DNA of 64,000 nt from Steroidobacter denitrificans (GTDB lineage Bacteria > Pseudomonadota > Gammaproteobacteria > Steroidobacterales > Steroidobacteraceae), in the NCBI RefSeq assembly GCF_001579945.1, contig NZ_CP011971.1, forward strand, positions 1,328,001-1,392,000, in the 5' to 3' direction. Shown piece after piece: positions 1 to 10,202 of this stretch. The notes beneath the pieces were generated by a model, which was given only the letters and a program-made list of their open reading frames with translations, did not search any database and was not told where the DNA came from. The translations under genes were made by a program, and so were the position numbers. Position 1 is the first letter of the stretch, and each line of letters starts with the position of its first letter.

Positions 1-636
1 TCGCTGGAGCGCAAGGTACCTCTGAAGTCCGGCGGCTACCTGATCCTCGATCAGACCGAATCCATGACGACGATCGACGTGAATACCGGCGCCTATGTCG
101 GCCACCGGACCTTGGAGGAGACGATATTCCGCACCAATCTCGAAGCGGCCGTCGCGATCGCCCGCCAGCTGCGCCTGCGCAACCTCGGCGGCATCATCAT
201 CGTCGACTTCATCGACATGGAGGAGGAGGAACACCGCAAGCAGGTACTGCAGGCGCTGGAGAAGGCATTGTCCTCGGACCAGGCGAGAAACCAGATTTCG
301 TTCGTCTCGCCGCTGGGTCTGGTGGAAATGACCCGCAAGCGCACCCGCGAAAGCCTGGAACACATGCTGTGCACCGCTTGTCCAACCTGCGAGGGGCGTG
401 GATTCGTCAAGACCGTCGAGACCGTCTGTTATGAGATTTTCCGGGAGATATTGCGGCAGTCTCGCCAGTTCCAGTTCCAGGAGCTGATGGTGCTGGCGCA
501 TCAGGATGTGATCGAGCGGCTGCTGGACGAGGAGTCCGCGGCCTTGGCCGAGCTGGAGGTGCATACGGGTAAGCCGATCCGCCTGCAGACGGAAGCCTTG
601 TATCAGCAGGATCAGTACGACGTGGTGCTGATGTGA
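1..636 (+). CDS. rng: Ribonuclease G, C-terminal part (5' truncated by window)
   Basis: This is the 3' end of an RNase E/G family endoribonuclease gene. The frame is open from base 1, so the true start lies outside the window. The visible 211 residues contain the catalytic-core signature DVNTGAYVG (DVNTG loop), the GGIIIVDFIDM strand and the zinc-link region CTACPTCEGRG (CPxC), followed by the short helical tail typical of RNase G rather than the long disordered tail of RNase E. RNase G matures 16S rRNA 5' ends and cleaves some mRNAs in the cytoplasm. yhdP follows 12 bases later, the usual gammaproteobacterial order. Only the absence of the N-terminal S1 domain (off-window) limits certainty. 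Confidence 0.95.
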   Translation, partial: SLERKVPLKSGGYLILDQTESMTTIDVNTGAYVGHRTLEETIFRTNLEAAVAIARQLRLRNLGGIIIVDFIDMEEEEHRKQVLQALEKALSSDQARNQISFVSPLGLVEMTRKRTRESLEHMLCTACPTCEGRGFVKTVETVCYEIFREILRQSRQFQFQELMVLAHQDVIERLLDEESAALAELEVHTGKPIRLQTEALYQQDQYDVVLM

Positions 637-648
637 GAGCGTGACCAG

Positions 649-3600
649 GTGGCATCGCGTGCCGGCAAACGACTGAAGCGGCTGCTGGGCTGCCTGGCGG
701 CGGTACTGGTCCTGGCGGGTCTGCTGCTCGGCGCATTCGGTTTTGTCGTCGGGCGCGTGCCGGAGTATCGCGGGCAGCTGCAGGACTGGCTGAACGAGCG
801 CAGCGGTCTGGTCATCGAATTTCGGACAATCAGCGCTCGACTGCGCCTGTACGGTCCCGAACTGGTGTTCAACGATGCGGTGGTGCGGACCCCCGATCAC
901 ACCCGTGTCCTGGCAGCGGCGAGCCGCGGCAGCGTCGGCTTCGATGTATGGAATGCATTGCGCACGGGACGGCTGGCCGCCGGACGTTTCACCCTGGAGG
1001 GTCCGCGGATCGGTCTGGTGCGGACCCACAGCGGCCGGATCGAACTGCTCGGGCAAAGTGCGCTGCCGGAGCGCGGCGGATCGGGCGCCTTCGCCCTCGA
1101 CCAACTGCCGACCGGCCGCTTCCAGGTGCGGCATGCGGTTGTGAGCTTTCAAGATGAAATCACCGGTCGCGGTCCCTGGTCGCTGTCCGGGGTGAATTTC
1201 ATACTGACGCGCGACTCCGGCTCGATGCAGCTACAGGGCGCCGCTTCTTTGCCGCATTCCCTGGGTGATGGACTGACGTTCAGTGCGCACATCGCAGGGG
1301 CGCTGGAAGACTACGGCGCACTGGCAGCGACTTTTGCCCTGGAAGGCAGGAACATCGATCTGGCGGGTTGGGCAGAGCTCATGCCTGATGCCTGGCCTAC
1401 CCTGGAAGCCGGTCATGGTTCAGTGAAGTTGAGCGGGCAGACGCGCGGGGCGGCCTTGACACAGCTGTCGGCCGAGGTGGCGTTCGTTTCTGTTTCGGCC
1501 TCGATGCCGCAATGGACGATCCCTCTGCCGAGCGCCGAGCCGATGCATCAGCCGGTTCGCCTCTCGATGCCGCAGCCCTCCGGTCTGGCAGCCTCGGACC
1601 TGGGTCCCGCGGATGCCCGTCCGATGGATCCCGGACGGCCCGAACCGCCAACCGGCGTGACGGATCCGCAGCCGGCGGATGCGGATGCAGGCGATTCCAT
1701 CCCGCCTTTGCTGAGTTATACACAACTCGGCTTCACGCTGGAGCTGCAACGCGAGGCCGACGCCTGGAGCTTGTCGTTGCGCGACATCGACCTGTCGACT
1801 GCCGCTTCACCCTGGCGCGCACGGCATATCCAGACGCGCTGGTCGCAGGGCCCGGAAGGTGAATTCAGCTTTGCAGGCCGGGCCGACCATCTGATTCTGC
1901 AGAATCTCTGGCCCCTGTTGGCAGTGCTGCCCGAACGGGCGTCCCTGGCCTGGCTGCGCGCGCTGAACATGCGCGGGGATGTGCAGGATCTGGAAGTGGC
2001 CTACAGCAAGGCACAGGCGCAGGCGCCGCCGCATTACACCCTGAGCGCCCGCCTGCAGGGAGTAGGGTTCGCACCGCTCGGGCGAGCGCCGGGATTGGCG
2101 GGTTTGAGCGGCGAGCTGCAGGCCACCGAGCAGGGCGGTCAGGCAACGCTGGCGGCGCAAGACCTGCGGTTCGATCTGCCGCGGCTATTCCGCGAACCGC
2201 TCGAGGTGCAGTCGTTGACAGGGGCGCTGCTTTGGCGGCGCAACGATGCGGGTTGGATCCTTACGGGCGAGGAGTTGCATGCACAAAGTCCCGATGGCCG
2301 CGCCCAGGGGCGGATCGAACTGGCGCTGCCCGAAAACGGCGCTTCACCGCTGCTGCATATGGATCTGCAGCTGCAGGATCTGCAGGTCAGTGCCACTTCC
2401 CGCTACGTGCCGGCGGGCAAACTCACGGCGGGTACCATGGAATGGTTCGATCATGCCTTCGTAGCCGGCAGGCTGAGCAGCGGACAGGTGACCTTCCAGG
2501 GACCGGTTCGTTCGTTTCCGTTCCGTGACGGCGCCGGCAGCTTCCTGGCGCGAGGGCATGTCGAGAATGCCATCTTCAACTATCAGCCGGGGTGGACGCC
2601 GGCGCGCGATATCAGCGCCGAGGTGGAGTTTCGCAATGAATCCCTCGAAGTGCGAGCCAGCAGTGCGAATATCGATGAATTGCAGCTGAGCGAGACGCGG
2701 GCGCATGTCGCCGACCTGCAGGAACTGCACATCGTGATCCAGACGGCGGTGCAAGGCCGGTTGCAGCAGGGATTACGTTTTTTGCAGCGCAGCCCGGTCG
2801 CCGCGAATCTGGGTGCCGATTTTGCACGGCTGTCGGGGAAGGGACCGATCCGCAGTAGCGTATATCTCGATCTGCCGGTGAAGTCGTTCCAGAATCGGAT
2901 CCTCGAAGTGACCACCCGCCTGACGGATGCACAGGTCTCGATGCAAGGCGTGGCGGCGCCCGCCAGCGCGGTGACGGGATTCTTGACGCTGCGCAACAGC
3001 CAACTTGCCGCCGCCGATCTGCGCGGTCGCTGGCTGGGCGGTGATTTCGAGGTGCAGGCGCATGTCGGGGAAGGGCAGGATCCGGACACCTCCGTGCTCA
3101 CCGGCCGCGGCCACGCCGCCGCCGCACATTTGCGGACCTTGCTGGAACTGCCGGCGGCCGTCGGGATCGAGGGTGCGGCCGATTGGCAGGCGACGGCCAC
3201 GTTCCGACCGGCATCCGCGGCCGCGCCGCGCAGTTGGAGCGTGAATGTCCAATCCGATCTTGCGGGACTGGCCATCGCGTTGCCCGAACCGCTGGGCAAG
3301 CGTGCGGAGCAGCATCGCCCTTTGCAATTCGGCGTCCAACTGGTGGCGGATGATGCCGTACTGGCGCGGGGCGCGCTGGGGGAGGTGCGCTCGCTGATCC
3401 GTTTGACGCGCGCCAAGGCGAATCGAGGAACGCAGGATGGCTGGCGGCTCGATCGCGGCGGCGTGCGCGCCGACGGCATCCCCCCGGCATTGCCCGCCCA
3501 TCGGGGCCTGCGCCTGGAGGGATCACTGCGGCGTTTGGTGCTGGACGAGTGGCTGGCGCTGTCGAGCGGCGCCGGCTCCGCACCGTTGACGGATTTCCTG

Positions 3601-4752
3601 CAAGCCGCCAACCTGCGTATCGACGAGTTTGGTCTGTTCGGTTATGCATGGCATGACGTGCGCGGTCTGCTGCAGGCAACCTCTGCGGGCTGGCGCGTCG
3701 ATGTCACCGGGCCGGATGGTGCCGGACAGGTGCTCATTCCCGCCCGCTTCTCGGGTACCCAGCCGCTGCGCGCGAATCTGGAACGGCTGGTGCTGCGTAA
3801 GGCCGAGGCCGAGGCCGAGGCCGAGGATGCCGGCGCCGCGGATCGCAACGGCGATCCGCAGGCGCTGCCGAACCTGCAGTTGCATGTTTCCGATCTGCGC
3901 TGGGGCGATCGTACGATCGGCGCCCTGGATCTGAAGGCGAGCCGGGTACCGCAGGGTATCCGCTTCGATTCGATCAGTGTACGCAGCGAAGCCGCGCGTG
4001 CGGAGGGCCATGGAGCATGGCTGAGCACCGGTGAGGGGCAGCACTCGTCCTTGACGATGACGATCACCAGCACGGATGTGGAGGCGACCCTGAGCGCGTT
4101 GGGCTATGACCCGTTCATCGAGGCGCGCCACGGGCGAGTGGGCGCCAGCGTATCCTGGCCAGGAGGTTTCGGCGGCAATATTCTGGCGCGCGCCTCGGGT
4201 ACGATCTCGGTCAATGCCGAGGCGGGGCAGTTGATGAATCTGCAACCGGGCGCAGGACGGGTGCTGGGCCTGTTCAGCATTGCCGCGCTGCCACGCCGCC
4301 TGGCGCTGGATTTCAGCGATCTCACCGACAAGGGTCTGGCGTTCGATAATGTACATGGCGATTTCCAGTTGCAGGACGGCAATGCCTACACCAGCAATCT
4401 GCTGTTGAGCGGACCCGCCGTGGAAATCGGCATCGCCGGCCGCACGGGCCTGGGGACGCGCGACTATGACCAGACCGCGGTCGTGACCGGGAATCTGGGC
4501 GCGTCGCTGCCGATGGCCGGCGTACTGGCGGGCGGGCCGGCGATCGGCGCGGCGCTGCTGCTGTTCTCGCAAGTGTTCAAGGAACCCTTGAAAGGCATCA
4601 CTCGCGGCTACTATCGCATCACGGGGCCATGGGAGGAGCCGGTGGTCGAGCGGGTGGATGCCGCCGCGGCGGGCAAGGCGGATATCGTCGGCAAGGAGGG
4701 CCGGCCGTCGCTACATAGGCCGGGCGTCGAAACAGACTCGAGGAGCCGTTGA
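649..4752 (+). CDS. yhdP: YhdP-family AsmA-like envelope protein
   Basis: This 1367-residue protein starts at a GTG 12 bases after rng. One N-terminal transmembrane anchor (about residues 11-36) precedes a very long, beta-rich periplasmic region with an AsmA-like/DUF3971 pattern. In E. coli, YhdP (about 1266 residues) is one of the large AsmA-like proteins thought to carry phospholipids between inner and outer membranes. That role here is inferred from family and gene order. The protein is slightly longer than the E. coli one. Two likely reasons are a proline-rich insert near residues 285-345 and an EAEAEAEAED stretch encoded by four GAGGCC-type hexamers near 3,801-3,830. The stop lies 3 bases before the next start, suggesting one transcript from rng onward. 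Confidence 0.88.
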   Translation: MASRAGKRLKRLLGCLAAVLVLAGLLLGAFGFVVGRVPEYRGQLQDWLNERSGLVIEFRTISARLRLYGPELVFNDAVVRTPDHTRVLAAASRGSVGFDVWNALRTGRLAAGRFTLEGPRIGLVRTHSGRIELLGQSALPERGGSGAFALDQLPTGRFQVRHAVVSFQDEITGRGPWSLSGVNFILTRDSGSMQLQGAASLPHSLGDGLTFSAHIAGALEDYGALAATFALEGRNIDLAGWAELMPDAWPTLEAGHGSVKLSGQTRGAALTQLSAEVAFVSVSASMPQWTIPLPSAEPMHQPVRLSMPQPSGLAASDLGPADARPMDPGRPEPPTGVTDPQPADADAGDSIPPLLSYTQLGFTLELQREADAWSLSLRDIDLSTAASPWRARHIQTRWSQGPEGEFSFAGRADHLILQNLWPLLAVLPERASLAWLRALNMRGDVQDLEVAYSKAQAQAPPHYTLSARLQGVGFAPLGRAPGLAGLSGELQATEQGGQATLAAQDLRFDLPRLFREPLEVQSLTGALLWRRNDAGWILTGEELHAQSPDGRAQGRIELALPENGASPLLHMDLQLQDLQVSATSRYVPAGKLTAGTMEWFDHAFVAGRLSSGQVTFQGPVRSFPFRDGAGSFLARGHVENAIFNYQPGWTPARDISAEVEFRNESLEVRASSANIDELQLSETRAHVADLQELHIVIQTAVQGRLQQGLRFLQRSPVAANLGADFARLSGKGPIRSSVYLDLPVKSFQNRILEVTTRLTDAQVSMQGVAAPASAVTGFLTLRNSQLAAADLRGRWLGGDFEVQAHVGEGQDPDTSVLTGRGHAAAAHLRTLLELPAAVGIEGAADWQATATFRPASAAAPRSWSVNVQSDLAGLAIALPEPLGKRAEQHRPLQFGVQLVADDAVLARGALGEVRSLIRLTRAKANRGTQDGWRLDRGGVRADGIPPALPAHRGLRLEGSLRRLVLDEWLALSSGAGSAPLTDFLQAANLRIDEFGLFGYAWHDVRGLLQATSAGWRVDVTGPDGAGQVLIPARFSGTQPLRANLERLVLRKAEAEAEAEDAGAADRNGDPQALPNLQLHVSDLRWGDRTIGALDLKASRVPQGIRFDSISVRSEAARAEGHGAWLSTGEGQHSSLTMTITSTDVEATLSALGYDPFIEARHGRVGASVSWPGGFGGNILARASGTISVNAEAGQLMNLQPGAGRVLGLFSIAALPRRLALDFSDLTDKGLAFDNVHGDFQLQDGNAYTSNLLLSGPAVEIGIAGRTGLGTRDYDQTAVVTGNLGASLPMAGVLAGGPAIGAALLLFSQVFKEPLKGITRGYYRITGPWEEPVVERVDAAAAGKADIVGKEGRPSLHRPGVETDSRSR

Positions 4753-4755
4753 ATC

Positions 4756-5595
4756 ATGCCGCTGGCCGCTGTCATCCAGATGACCTCTGCACCCGAGGTG
4801 GCGGTGAATCTCGCCGTCGCCCGCAGGCTGCTCGAGCAGGCACGGGCACAGGGCGCAGTCATAGCCGCCTTGCCGGAAAATTTCGCGATCCTGGGCAGAC
4901 GGGAAACCGATAAGCTCGCCGTGGCGGAAGTTCCCGGAGAGGGGCCGATCCAGACGTTCCTGGAATGCTGCGCGCGCGAACTCGGCCTGTGGATTCTCGC
5001 CGGCACTGTGCCGCTGCGGCTGCGGGAAGGCAGCGCGGATAAAGTGGCCGCGGCCTCGCTGTTGTTCGATGAGCGCGGCCGCTGTGTCACGCGTTACGAC
5101 AAGATCCATTTGTTCGACGTGGAGATTCCCGAGCGTGAGGAGCGCTATCGGGAGTCGGCCACCATCATGCCGGGCAGCGAACTGGTGGTGGTTCCGACGC
5201 CCATCGGTCGCCTGGGTTTGGCGGTATGCTACGACGTGCGATTTCCCGAACTCTTCAGGGCGCTGCAGGCGCAAGGCGCCGAGGTGTTCAGCCTGCCGGC
5301 CGCCTTCACCGCCTCGACCGGCAGGGCGCATTGGAATCTGCTGGTGCGTGCCCGGGCGGTGGAAAACCTGTGCTATCTGCTGGCGCCGGCACAAAGCGGC
5401 CGGCACTTGAACGGTCGCGAGACCTGGGGGGAATCCATGATCGTGGATCCCTGGGGTCAGGTGCTGGCCCAGGTCCGGGAGGCCGGTCCGGGACTTGCAG
5501 TTGCCGAAATCGACCGCACTCTACAATGTGATCTGCGCAGGCGCTTCCCCGCATTGGCGCATCGGCGGCTGGCGCTCGAGGCGCCGCCGGCCTGA
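4756..5595 (+). CDS. Carbon-nitrogen hydrolase (Nit1/deaminated-glutathione amidase type)
   Basis: This 279-residue nitrilase-superfamily enzyme has the full catalytic triad: Glu41 (ALPENF), Lys116 (RYDKIHLFD) and Cys158 (LAVCYDVRFPE). The sequence around the triad fits the Nit1/Nit2-like branch that hydrolyses deaminated glutathione, a metabolite-repair reaction. Substrate assignment is by family resemblance only. A good GAGGAG ribosome site lies about 10 bases before the ATG. The gene follows yhdP by 3 bases and precedes tldD, the common gammaproteobacterial arrangement. Other omega-amidases have the same triad, so the exact substrate is uncertain. Confidence 0.87.
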   Translation: MPLAAVIQMTSAPEVAVNLAVARRLLEQARAQGAVIAALPENFAILGRRETDKLAVAEVPGEGPIQTFLECCARELGLWILAGTVPLRLREGSADKVAAASLLFDERGRCVTRYDKIHLFDVEIPEREERYRESATIMPGSELVVVPTPIGRLGLAVCYDVRFPELFRALQAQGAEVFSLPAAFTASTGRAHWNLLVRARAVENLCYLLAPAQSGRHLNGRETWGESMIVDPWGQVLAQVREAGPGLAVAEIDRTLQCDLRRRFPALAHRRLALEAPPA

Positions 5596-5727
5596 CGTGC
5601 TCCGAAGAAGCCGCCTTGCCGACCGCATCCGGGCGGCCGCCGAGGCCGTATCCCGGCCGCCCGGACAGTGCGCTGTCCGCTGTTCGCCTTATGTCCGTCA
5701 TCGTGATTTTCCGTATCGAGAGCCTGC

Positions 5728-7257
5728 ATGCCCAGCCAACCCTCCGTGACCGACAACGCCTTGCACCTGGACACCGTCGCGACAGCCCTGGAGCCTGCGC
5801 CGTCGTTCATCCATCCCGAGCCGCTGGAACTGGCGCGCCGATCGATTCTGGTGCCCTCGGGGCTGGATGAAGAACGGATCGCCGGGGTGCTGGGCAGCGT
5901 AATGGGCTACAGCGTCGATTATGCCGATTTGTATTTTCAGCTCAGCCGCGAGGAGTCGTGGTCCTTGGAAGACGGCATCGTCAAGGAAGGTTCCTACAGC
6001 ATCGAGCAGGGCGTGGGCGTGCGGGCGCTGGCGGGGGAGAAGACCGGCTTCGCCTATTCCGACGAGATCGTCATGCCGGCGTTGACCGAGGCATCGATGG
6101 CCGCGCGAGCCATTGCGCGCAGCGGCGCCAACACCTCCGTGCAGGCATGGCGATCCAGTACCGGGCATCGGCTGTATGGCGCGATCGATCCGCTCGAGGG
6201 CTTGAACGATACGGACAAGGTGCGTCTGCTGGAAAAAATCGATATCGAGGCCCGGCGTCAGGATCCGCGAGTGACGCAGGTCATGGCCAGCCTGTCGGGC
6301 GCGCATGAAGTCGTGCTGGTGATGGCGAGCGACGGCACGATGGCCGCCGATGTCCGGCCGCTGGTGCGCATGAATGTCGCCGTGATCGTCGAACACAAGG
6401 GCCGCCGCGAGCAGGGCTATTGCGGCAGCGGCGGACGGTACGAAGTTACGCGGTTTTTACGCGATGATCGCTGGAAGGAACTGGTTCACGAGGCGGTGCG
6501 CAGCGCACTGGTGAACCTGGAGGCCGTGCCGGCGCCGGCCGGCACGATGACGGTGGTGCTGGGGCCGGGTTGGCCGGGAGTGCTGCTGCACGAGGCGGTC
6601 GGCCACGGACTGGAGGGCGATTTCAATCGCAAGGGAACCTCGGCCTTCACCGGGCGCATCGGCGAAAGGGTGGCTTCGGAACAGTGCACCGTGGTCGACG
6701 ACGGTACCCTGACGGGACGTCGCGGCTCGCTCAATGTCGATGACGAGGGCACCCCGACGCAATGCACCACCTTGATCGAAAACGGCATACTGCGTGGATA
6801 TCTGCAGGACAAGCTCAACGCTCGTCTGATGGGGGTTGCGCCGACCGGCAACGGCCGGCGTGAATCCTTTGCGCATATGACCCTGCCGCGCATGACCAAC
6901 ACCTACATGCTTGCGGGCCGCTACGATCCCCAGGAAATCATCGGCTCGGTGCAAAAGGGATTGTATTGCAGAAATTTCGGCGGCGGCCAGGTCGACATCA
7001 CCTCCGGAAAGTTCGTGTTCTCGGCCAGCGAGGCCTATGTGATCGAAAACGGCAGGCTTGGCGCGCCGGTGCGGGGAGCGACGCTCATCGGCAATGGTCC
7101 CGATGTGCTCAGACGCGTATCCATGGTGGGCCGGGATCTGAAGCTGGATGAAGGCGTGGGCACCTGCGGCAAGGAGGGCCAGGATGTGCCCGTGGGCGTG
7201 GGCCAGCCGACCCTGCGGGTGGACGGCTTGACGGTCGGCGGCACGGGCGCGGGTTGA
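5728..7257 (+). CDS. tldD: TldD metalloprotease subunit
   Basis: This is the 509-residue zinc-dependent TldD subunit of the TldD/TldE (PmbA) protease, which trims peptides such as microcin B17 precursor and the CcdA antitoxin in E. coli. The metal-binding HExxxH motif is seen as H288-E289-A-V-G-H-293 within [13 protein letters not shown]. The C-terminal half matches the conserved TldD fold ([15 protein letters not shown]). The protein is about 28 residues longer than E. coli TldD, mostly in a poorly conserved N-terminus, so a later start is possible. Its partner gene pmbA lies separately at 11.5 kb, about 4 kb downstream. Confidence 0.95.
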   Translation: MPSQPSVTDNALHLDTVATALEPAPSFIHPEPLELARRSILVPSGLDEERIAGVLGSVMGYSVDYADLYFQLSREESWSLEDGIVKEGSYSIEQGVGVRALAGEKTGFAYSDEIVMPALTEASMAARAIARSGANTSVQAWRSSTGHRLYGAIDPLEGLNDTDKVRLLEKIDIEARRQDPRVTQVMASLSGAHEVVLVMASDGTMAADVRPLVRMNVAVIVEHKGRREQGYCGSGGRYEVTRFLRDDRWKELVHEAVRSALVNLEAVPAPAGTMTVVLGPGWPGVLLHEAVGHGLEGDFNRKGTSAFTGRIGERVASEQCTVVDDGTLTGRRGSLNVDDEGTPTQCTTLIENGILRGYLQDKLNARLMGVAPTGNGRRESFAHMTLPRMTNTYMLAGRYDPQEIIGSVQKGLYCRNFGGGQVDITSGKFVFSASEAYVIENGRLGAPVRGATLIGNGPDVLRRVSMVGRDLKLDEGVGTCGKEGQDVPVGVGQPTLRVDGLTVGGTGAG

Positions 7258-7308
7258 TTTTGCTAGGATGGCCGTCGAACCATCCATTCGCGTCATCCGG
7301 CTGAAACC

Positions 7309-7530
7309 ATGTGGATCGCCCGTCCCATCTACGAGCTGTTGCCCTACATTTACATGCTGGCCGGTCTGGCCCTGTTGGGTGCGGCCTGGCTGCTTCCGGC
7401 AGGCCGGCTGCCGAGCGTGTTCATGGTGGCAGGCACGCTCGGCGTGACCGCCGGACTGGTGCTATGGCTGCGGCGGCGCGATTACCGTACACGCCAGGCG
7501 CAATATGACGCCCGGTCGCTGGATGACTGA
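7309..7530 (+). CDS. Small two-helix membrane protein, unknown
   Basis: This 73-residue ORF lies just after tldD on the same strand. It begins MWIARPIYELLPYIYML and has two hydrophobic segments (about residues 8-28 and 33-53) separated by a short turn, followed by a charged tail with RRRDYRTRQ. It looks like a small inner-membrane protein with two transmembrane helices. I do not recognise the family with confidence. Its spacing (51 bases after tldD) and convergent placement with the next gene suggest it ends the rng-tldD transcription unit. Confidence 0.65.
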   Translation: MWIARPIYELLPYIYMLAGLALLGAAWLLPAGRLPSVFMVAGTLGVTAGLVLWLRRRDYRTRQAQYDARSLDD

Positions 7531-7640
7531 GCCGAATGGTCGAGCGCTGCGGGACACCTTTCGCCGGATGAGCGGGCAGCGTCTCTGGAGTAGCCGCATT
7601 GCACGCGGAGCGGCTGCCGGGAAGCGCACGCTCAACGCAG

Positions 7641-8993
7641 CTATTCCTGCGCCGCGGATAGATCCGCCGGATCCTCGGCAGCATGAGACTCATCGCAGCG
7701 ATGTGCCGGGTTCTCCGGCAATCCCGCATCGTCCGCATCGCCGCTGCCCGGCCGCAGCAGCGGCACGGCGTCGTCCTCCCCATCGCCCAGCGGGATGCGC
7801 GTGCGTGCCATGCGATCGTCGAAGTACATGATTTCGTGCTGGCCGATCTGCACGACGTCACCGTCGTTCAGCATGCGCCGGCGGACGCGTTTGGCGCGCA
7901 CGTAGATGCCGTTGGTGCTGTTCAGATCCTCCAGCACCGAAGTATGCATGGAAGTAATGATCTGGGCGTGGTGGCGGCTGATGTATTTACTGTCTATCTG
8001 CAGGTCGTTGTCGGGCGTGCGGCCGATGATGAAACGTCCCGGTGTGAGCTCACGTTCGGCGATCGTCTGGCCGTTGACGCCGACCAGGATGCGACCGAGC
8101 ACCACGCGTCTTTCGGCCGGCATCCCGATACCGGTTCCGATGGCCGTGCCGCTGAATGCGGGCATTCGGACGGAACGATCCGCGTATTCAACCCATTGTA
8201 GTTCCTCGATCGCCGCCTGCACGTCCTCCATGCCCACAGCGTCGCGATCCTGTGCATAAGCAGCCATCATCGAGGTGTCGGCCAGCGTGTTGATCAGCCG
8301 GGGAATGCCGCCGGTGTAGCGATAAATGAGCCCGAAGGTATCGGGATCGAAGATCTGCCGGCCCTGCGAGCCTGCGACCTCGAGACGATGCTGAATGTAG
8401 GCGCTGGTGTCCGACATCGACAAAGGCGTCAGATGGAAACGCAGCCGGATGCGCTGTGCGAGTTGGATCAGAGTGGGTGAATTCAGCTTGTCATTGAGTT
8501 CGGGTTGTCCGGCTAGAATGATGCGCAGCACCTTCTCCTTGGTGGTTTCCACGCCGGAGAGCAGCCGGATTTCCTCCAGCACCTTGTTGGAGAGGTTTTG
8601 AGCCTCGTCCACGATCAGCAGCACCCGCCGTCCGTTGGCGTATTGTTCGACCAGGAATTCATTCAGTGTGGCGAGCAATTCGGCCTTCCTCATCCGGAAA
8701 GGCTGGAAGCCGAACTGCACCAGCACGCTTTGCAGGAATTCGATCGCCGACACCTGTGTCTGGTTGATTTGCGCGACGACGACATCCTTCTCCAATTCCT
8801 TCAGGAAGGTCTCGATCAAGGTCGTCTTGCCCGAGCCGATCTCGCCGGTGATGACGACGAAGCCGTCTGTAAACCAGATCGTCGACTCCATGTACGCCTT
8901 GGCACGTGCATGGTGCTTGGACAAATACAGGAATGTCGGGTCGGGAGTCAGCCGGAACGGCAACTCGTGTAGCTTGAAAAGTTCGAGGTACAT
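7641..8993 (-). CDS. ExeA-type AAA ATPase fused to an FHA domain
   Basis: This 450-residue protein has two parts. Residues 1-270 form an ExeA/GspA-like AAA ATPase starting MYLELFKLHELPF, with Walker A GEIGSGKTT (50-58), Walker B VLLIVDEAQN (about 124-133) and a sensor region ILAGQPEL. Residues about 318-392 form an FHA domain with the conserved pieces GRTPDNDLQI, SRHHAQI and LNSTNG, which bind phosphothreonine peptides. ExeA proteins help assemble secretins or act as peptidoglycan-linked ATPases. The FHA fusion suggests control by a Ser/Thr kinase, but no kinase gene is nearby. It is convergent with the small membrane protein and transcribed alone. Confidence 0.85.
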   Translation of the reverse strand: MYLELFKLHELPFRLTPDPTFLYLSKHHARAKAYMESTIWFTDGFVVITGEIGSGKTTLIETFLKELEKDVVVAQINQTQVSAIEFLQSVLVQFGFQPFRMRKAELLATLNEFLVEQYANGRRVLLIVDEAQNLSNKVLEEIRLLSGVETTKEKVLRIILAGQPELNDKLNSPTLIQLAQRIRLRFHLTPLSMSDTSAYIQHRLEVAGSQGRQIFDPDTFGLIYRYTGGIPRLINTLADTSMMAAYAQDRDAVGMEDVQAAIEELQWVEYADRSVRMPAFSGTAIGTGIGMPAERRVVLGRILVGVNGQTIAERELTPGRFIIGRTPDNDLQIDSKYISRHHAQIITSMHTSVLEDLNSTNGIYVRAKRVRRRMLNDGDVVQIGQHEIMYFDDRMARTRIPLGDGEDDAVPLLRPGSGDADDAGLPENPAHRCDESHAAEDPADLSAAQE

Positions 8994-9119
8994 GAGATGG
9001 CGGCGAACCTGTTGATCGGCGTAGCAGGTGTGGGATGGCGGCCGCAGTATGCCTGGATCGCAGCCAGTGTACGGTGAACCACGGCAGCTTTCAAAACAGG
9101 TGTTCGAGCGATGACAGCC

Positions 9120-10202
9120 TCAAGCTCTCAGCTTCAGCAGAGTCCGCAGGATACGGTCGCGCGCCTCCCGCGAAGGCAATGTCACGGTGCAGTGCCCCAA
9201 CTTGCGATTGGGCCGTGGTTCCTTGCCGTAGCTGTGAAAGTGTACACCCGATAGGCGCAGAATGTTTCCGGCGGCCGGCAGGGTGCCGATGAAGTTGACC
9301 ATGGCGCTATGGCCGACCGCCGCAGTATCACCCAGGGGCAGACCGAGCACCGCCCGGAGATGATTCTCGAACTGGCTGGTGCGGGCGCCCTCGATCGTCC
9401 AGTGCCCCGAATTATGGACTCGCGGCGCCATTTCATTGGCGATCAACTGCCCGCGCCGCACGAAAAACTCGACCGTCAGCACGCCTGCATAGTCGAAATG
9501 CCGCATCAGACGCTTGAGGTAGGTTTCTGCCTGTTTTTGCAGTGGTGCGTTGCGATAGGGTGCAGTGGTGTAGCGCAGAATGCCTGCTTCATGGGTATTG
9601 GCGCACAGGGGATAGAAGCGTGTTTCGCCCCGAGTGCTGCGCACGCCGATCAGGGAGACCTCTCGACTGAAAGCGATGAATTTCTCATAAATGAGCGGCG
9701 CCTTGCCCAACAGGCTCCAGGCCGGCTCGATATCGTCCAGGCGGCGCAGCGGATACTGGCCGCGCCCGTCGTAGCCCAGACGGCGCGTCTTGAGGATGCC
9801 CGGCAAGCCGATCCGGCGTGCCGCACGGCGTAGATCCTCGAGACCATCGACGGCGGCGAACTCGGGCGTCGGAATCTTCAGCCGGCGAAACAGGGTTTTC
9901 TCATCCAGGCGGTCCTGGGAGGCGCCAAGCGCCTCTGCCGGCGGCCACACAGGAGTACATTTTCCCAGGAGATCCATGGCCGCCATCGGCACATTCTCGA
10001 ACTCGAATGTGACCACGGCGGCATCACGTGCCAGCCGTGCGAGACATTCGCGATCATCGAACCCGCCGCTGATGAGCGGACCGACCTGTCCTCCGGGAGA
10101 ATCCTGATTCGGGTCCAGGAATTCGCACTGCAGTCCCAACGGGTAACCCGCCAGAGCCAGCATGCGACCCAGCTGACCGGCGCCCATGATGCCGACCTTC
10201 AT
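9120..10202 (-). CDS. purK: N5-carboxyaminoimidazole ribonucleotide synthase
   Basis: This 360-residue ATP-grasp enzyme carboxylates AIR to N5-CAIR with ATP and bicarbonate in purine synthesis. The start [21 protein letters not shown] is the typical PurK nucleotide-binding N-terminus. The central ATP-grasp pieces [15 protein letters not shown]-like ([16 protein letters not shown]), [11 protein letters not shown] and [14 protein letters not shown] are all present. Its ATG overlaps the purE stop by 4 bases, so PurE and PurK are probably made from one coupled message. Length is as expected, with no sign of damage. Confidence 0.97.
   Translation of the reverse strand: MKVGIMGAGQLGRMLALAGYPLGLQCEFLDPNQDSPGGQVGPLISGGFDDRECLARLARDAAVVTFEFENVPMAAMDLLGKCTPVWPPAEALGASQDRLDEKTLFRRLKIPTPEFAAVDGLEDLRRAARRIGLPGILKTRRLGYDGRGQYPLRRLDDIEPAWSLLGKAPLIYEKFIAFSREVSLIGVRSTRGETRFYPLCANTHEAGILRYTTAPYRNAPLQKQAETYLKRLMRHFDYAGVLTVEFFVRRGQLIANEMAPRVHNSGHWTIEGARTSQFENHLRAVLGLPLGDTAAVGHSAMVNFIGTLPAAGNILRLSGVHFHSYGKEPRPNRKLGHCTVTLPSREARDRILRTLLKLRA

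Noticed and set aside
2583-4572. Long minus-strand open frames opposite yhdP (two of about 340-350 codons)
   Set aside because: They are antisense shadows in a high-G+C gene. They are Arg/Pro/Ser-rich, lack ribosome sites and overlap a well-supported gene fully.
5698-7296. Large minus-strand open frames opposite tldD
   Set aside because: Antisense shadows with low-complexity, His/Arg-rich translations and no family resemblance.
9035-9292. Plus-strand 85-codon open frame overlapping the 3' end of purK
   Set aside because: It is antisense to purK and has no ribosome site; the 126-base gap before the AAA gene is just its promoter region.
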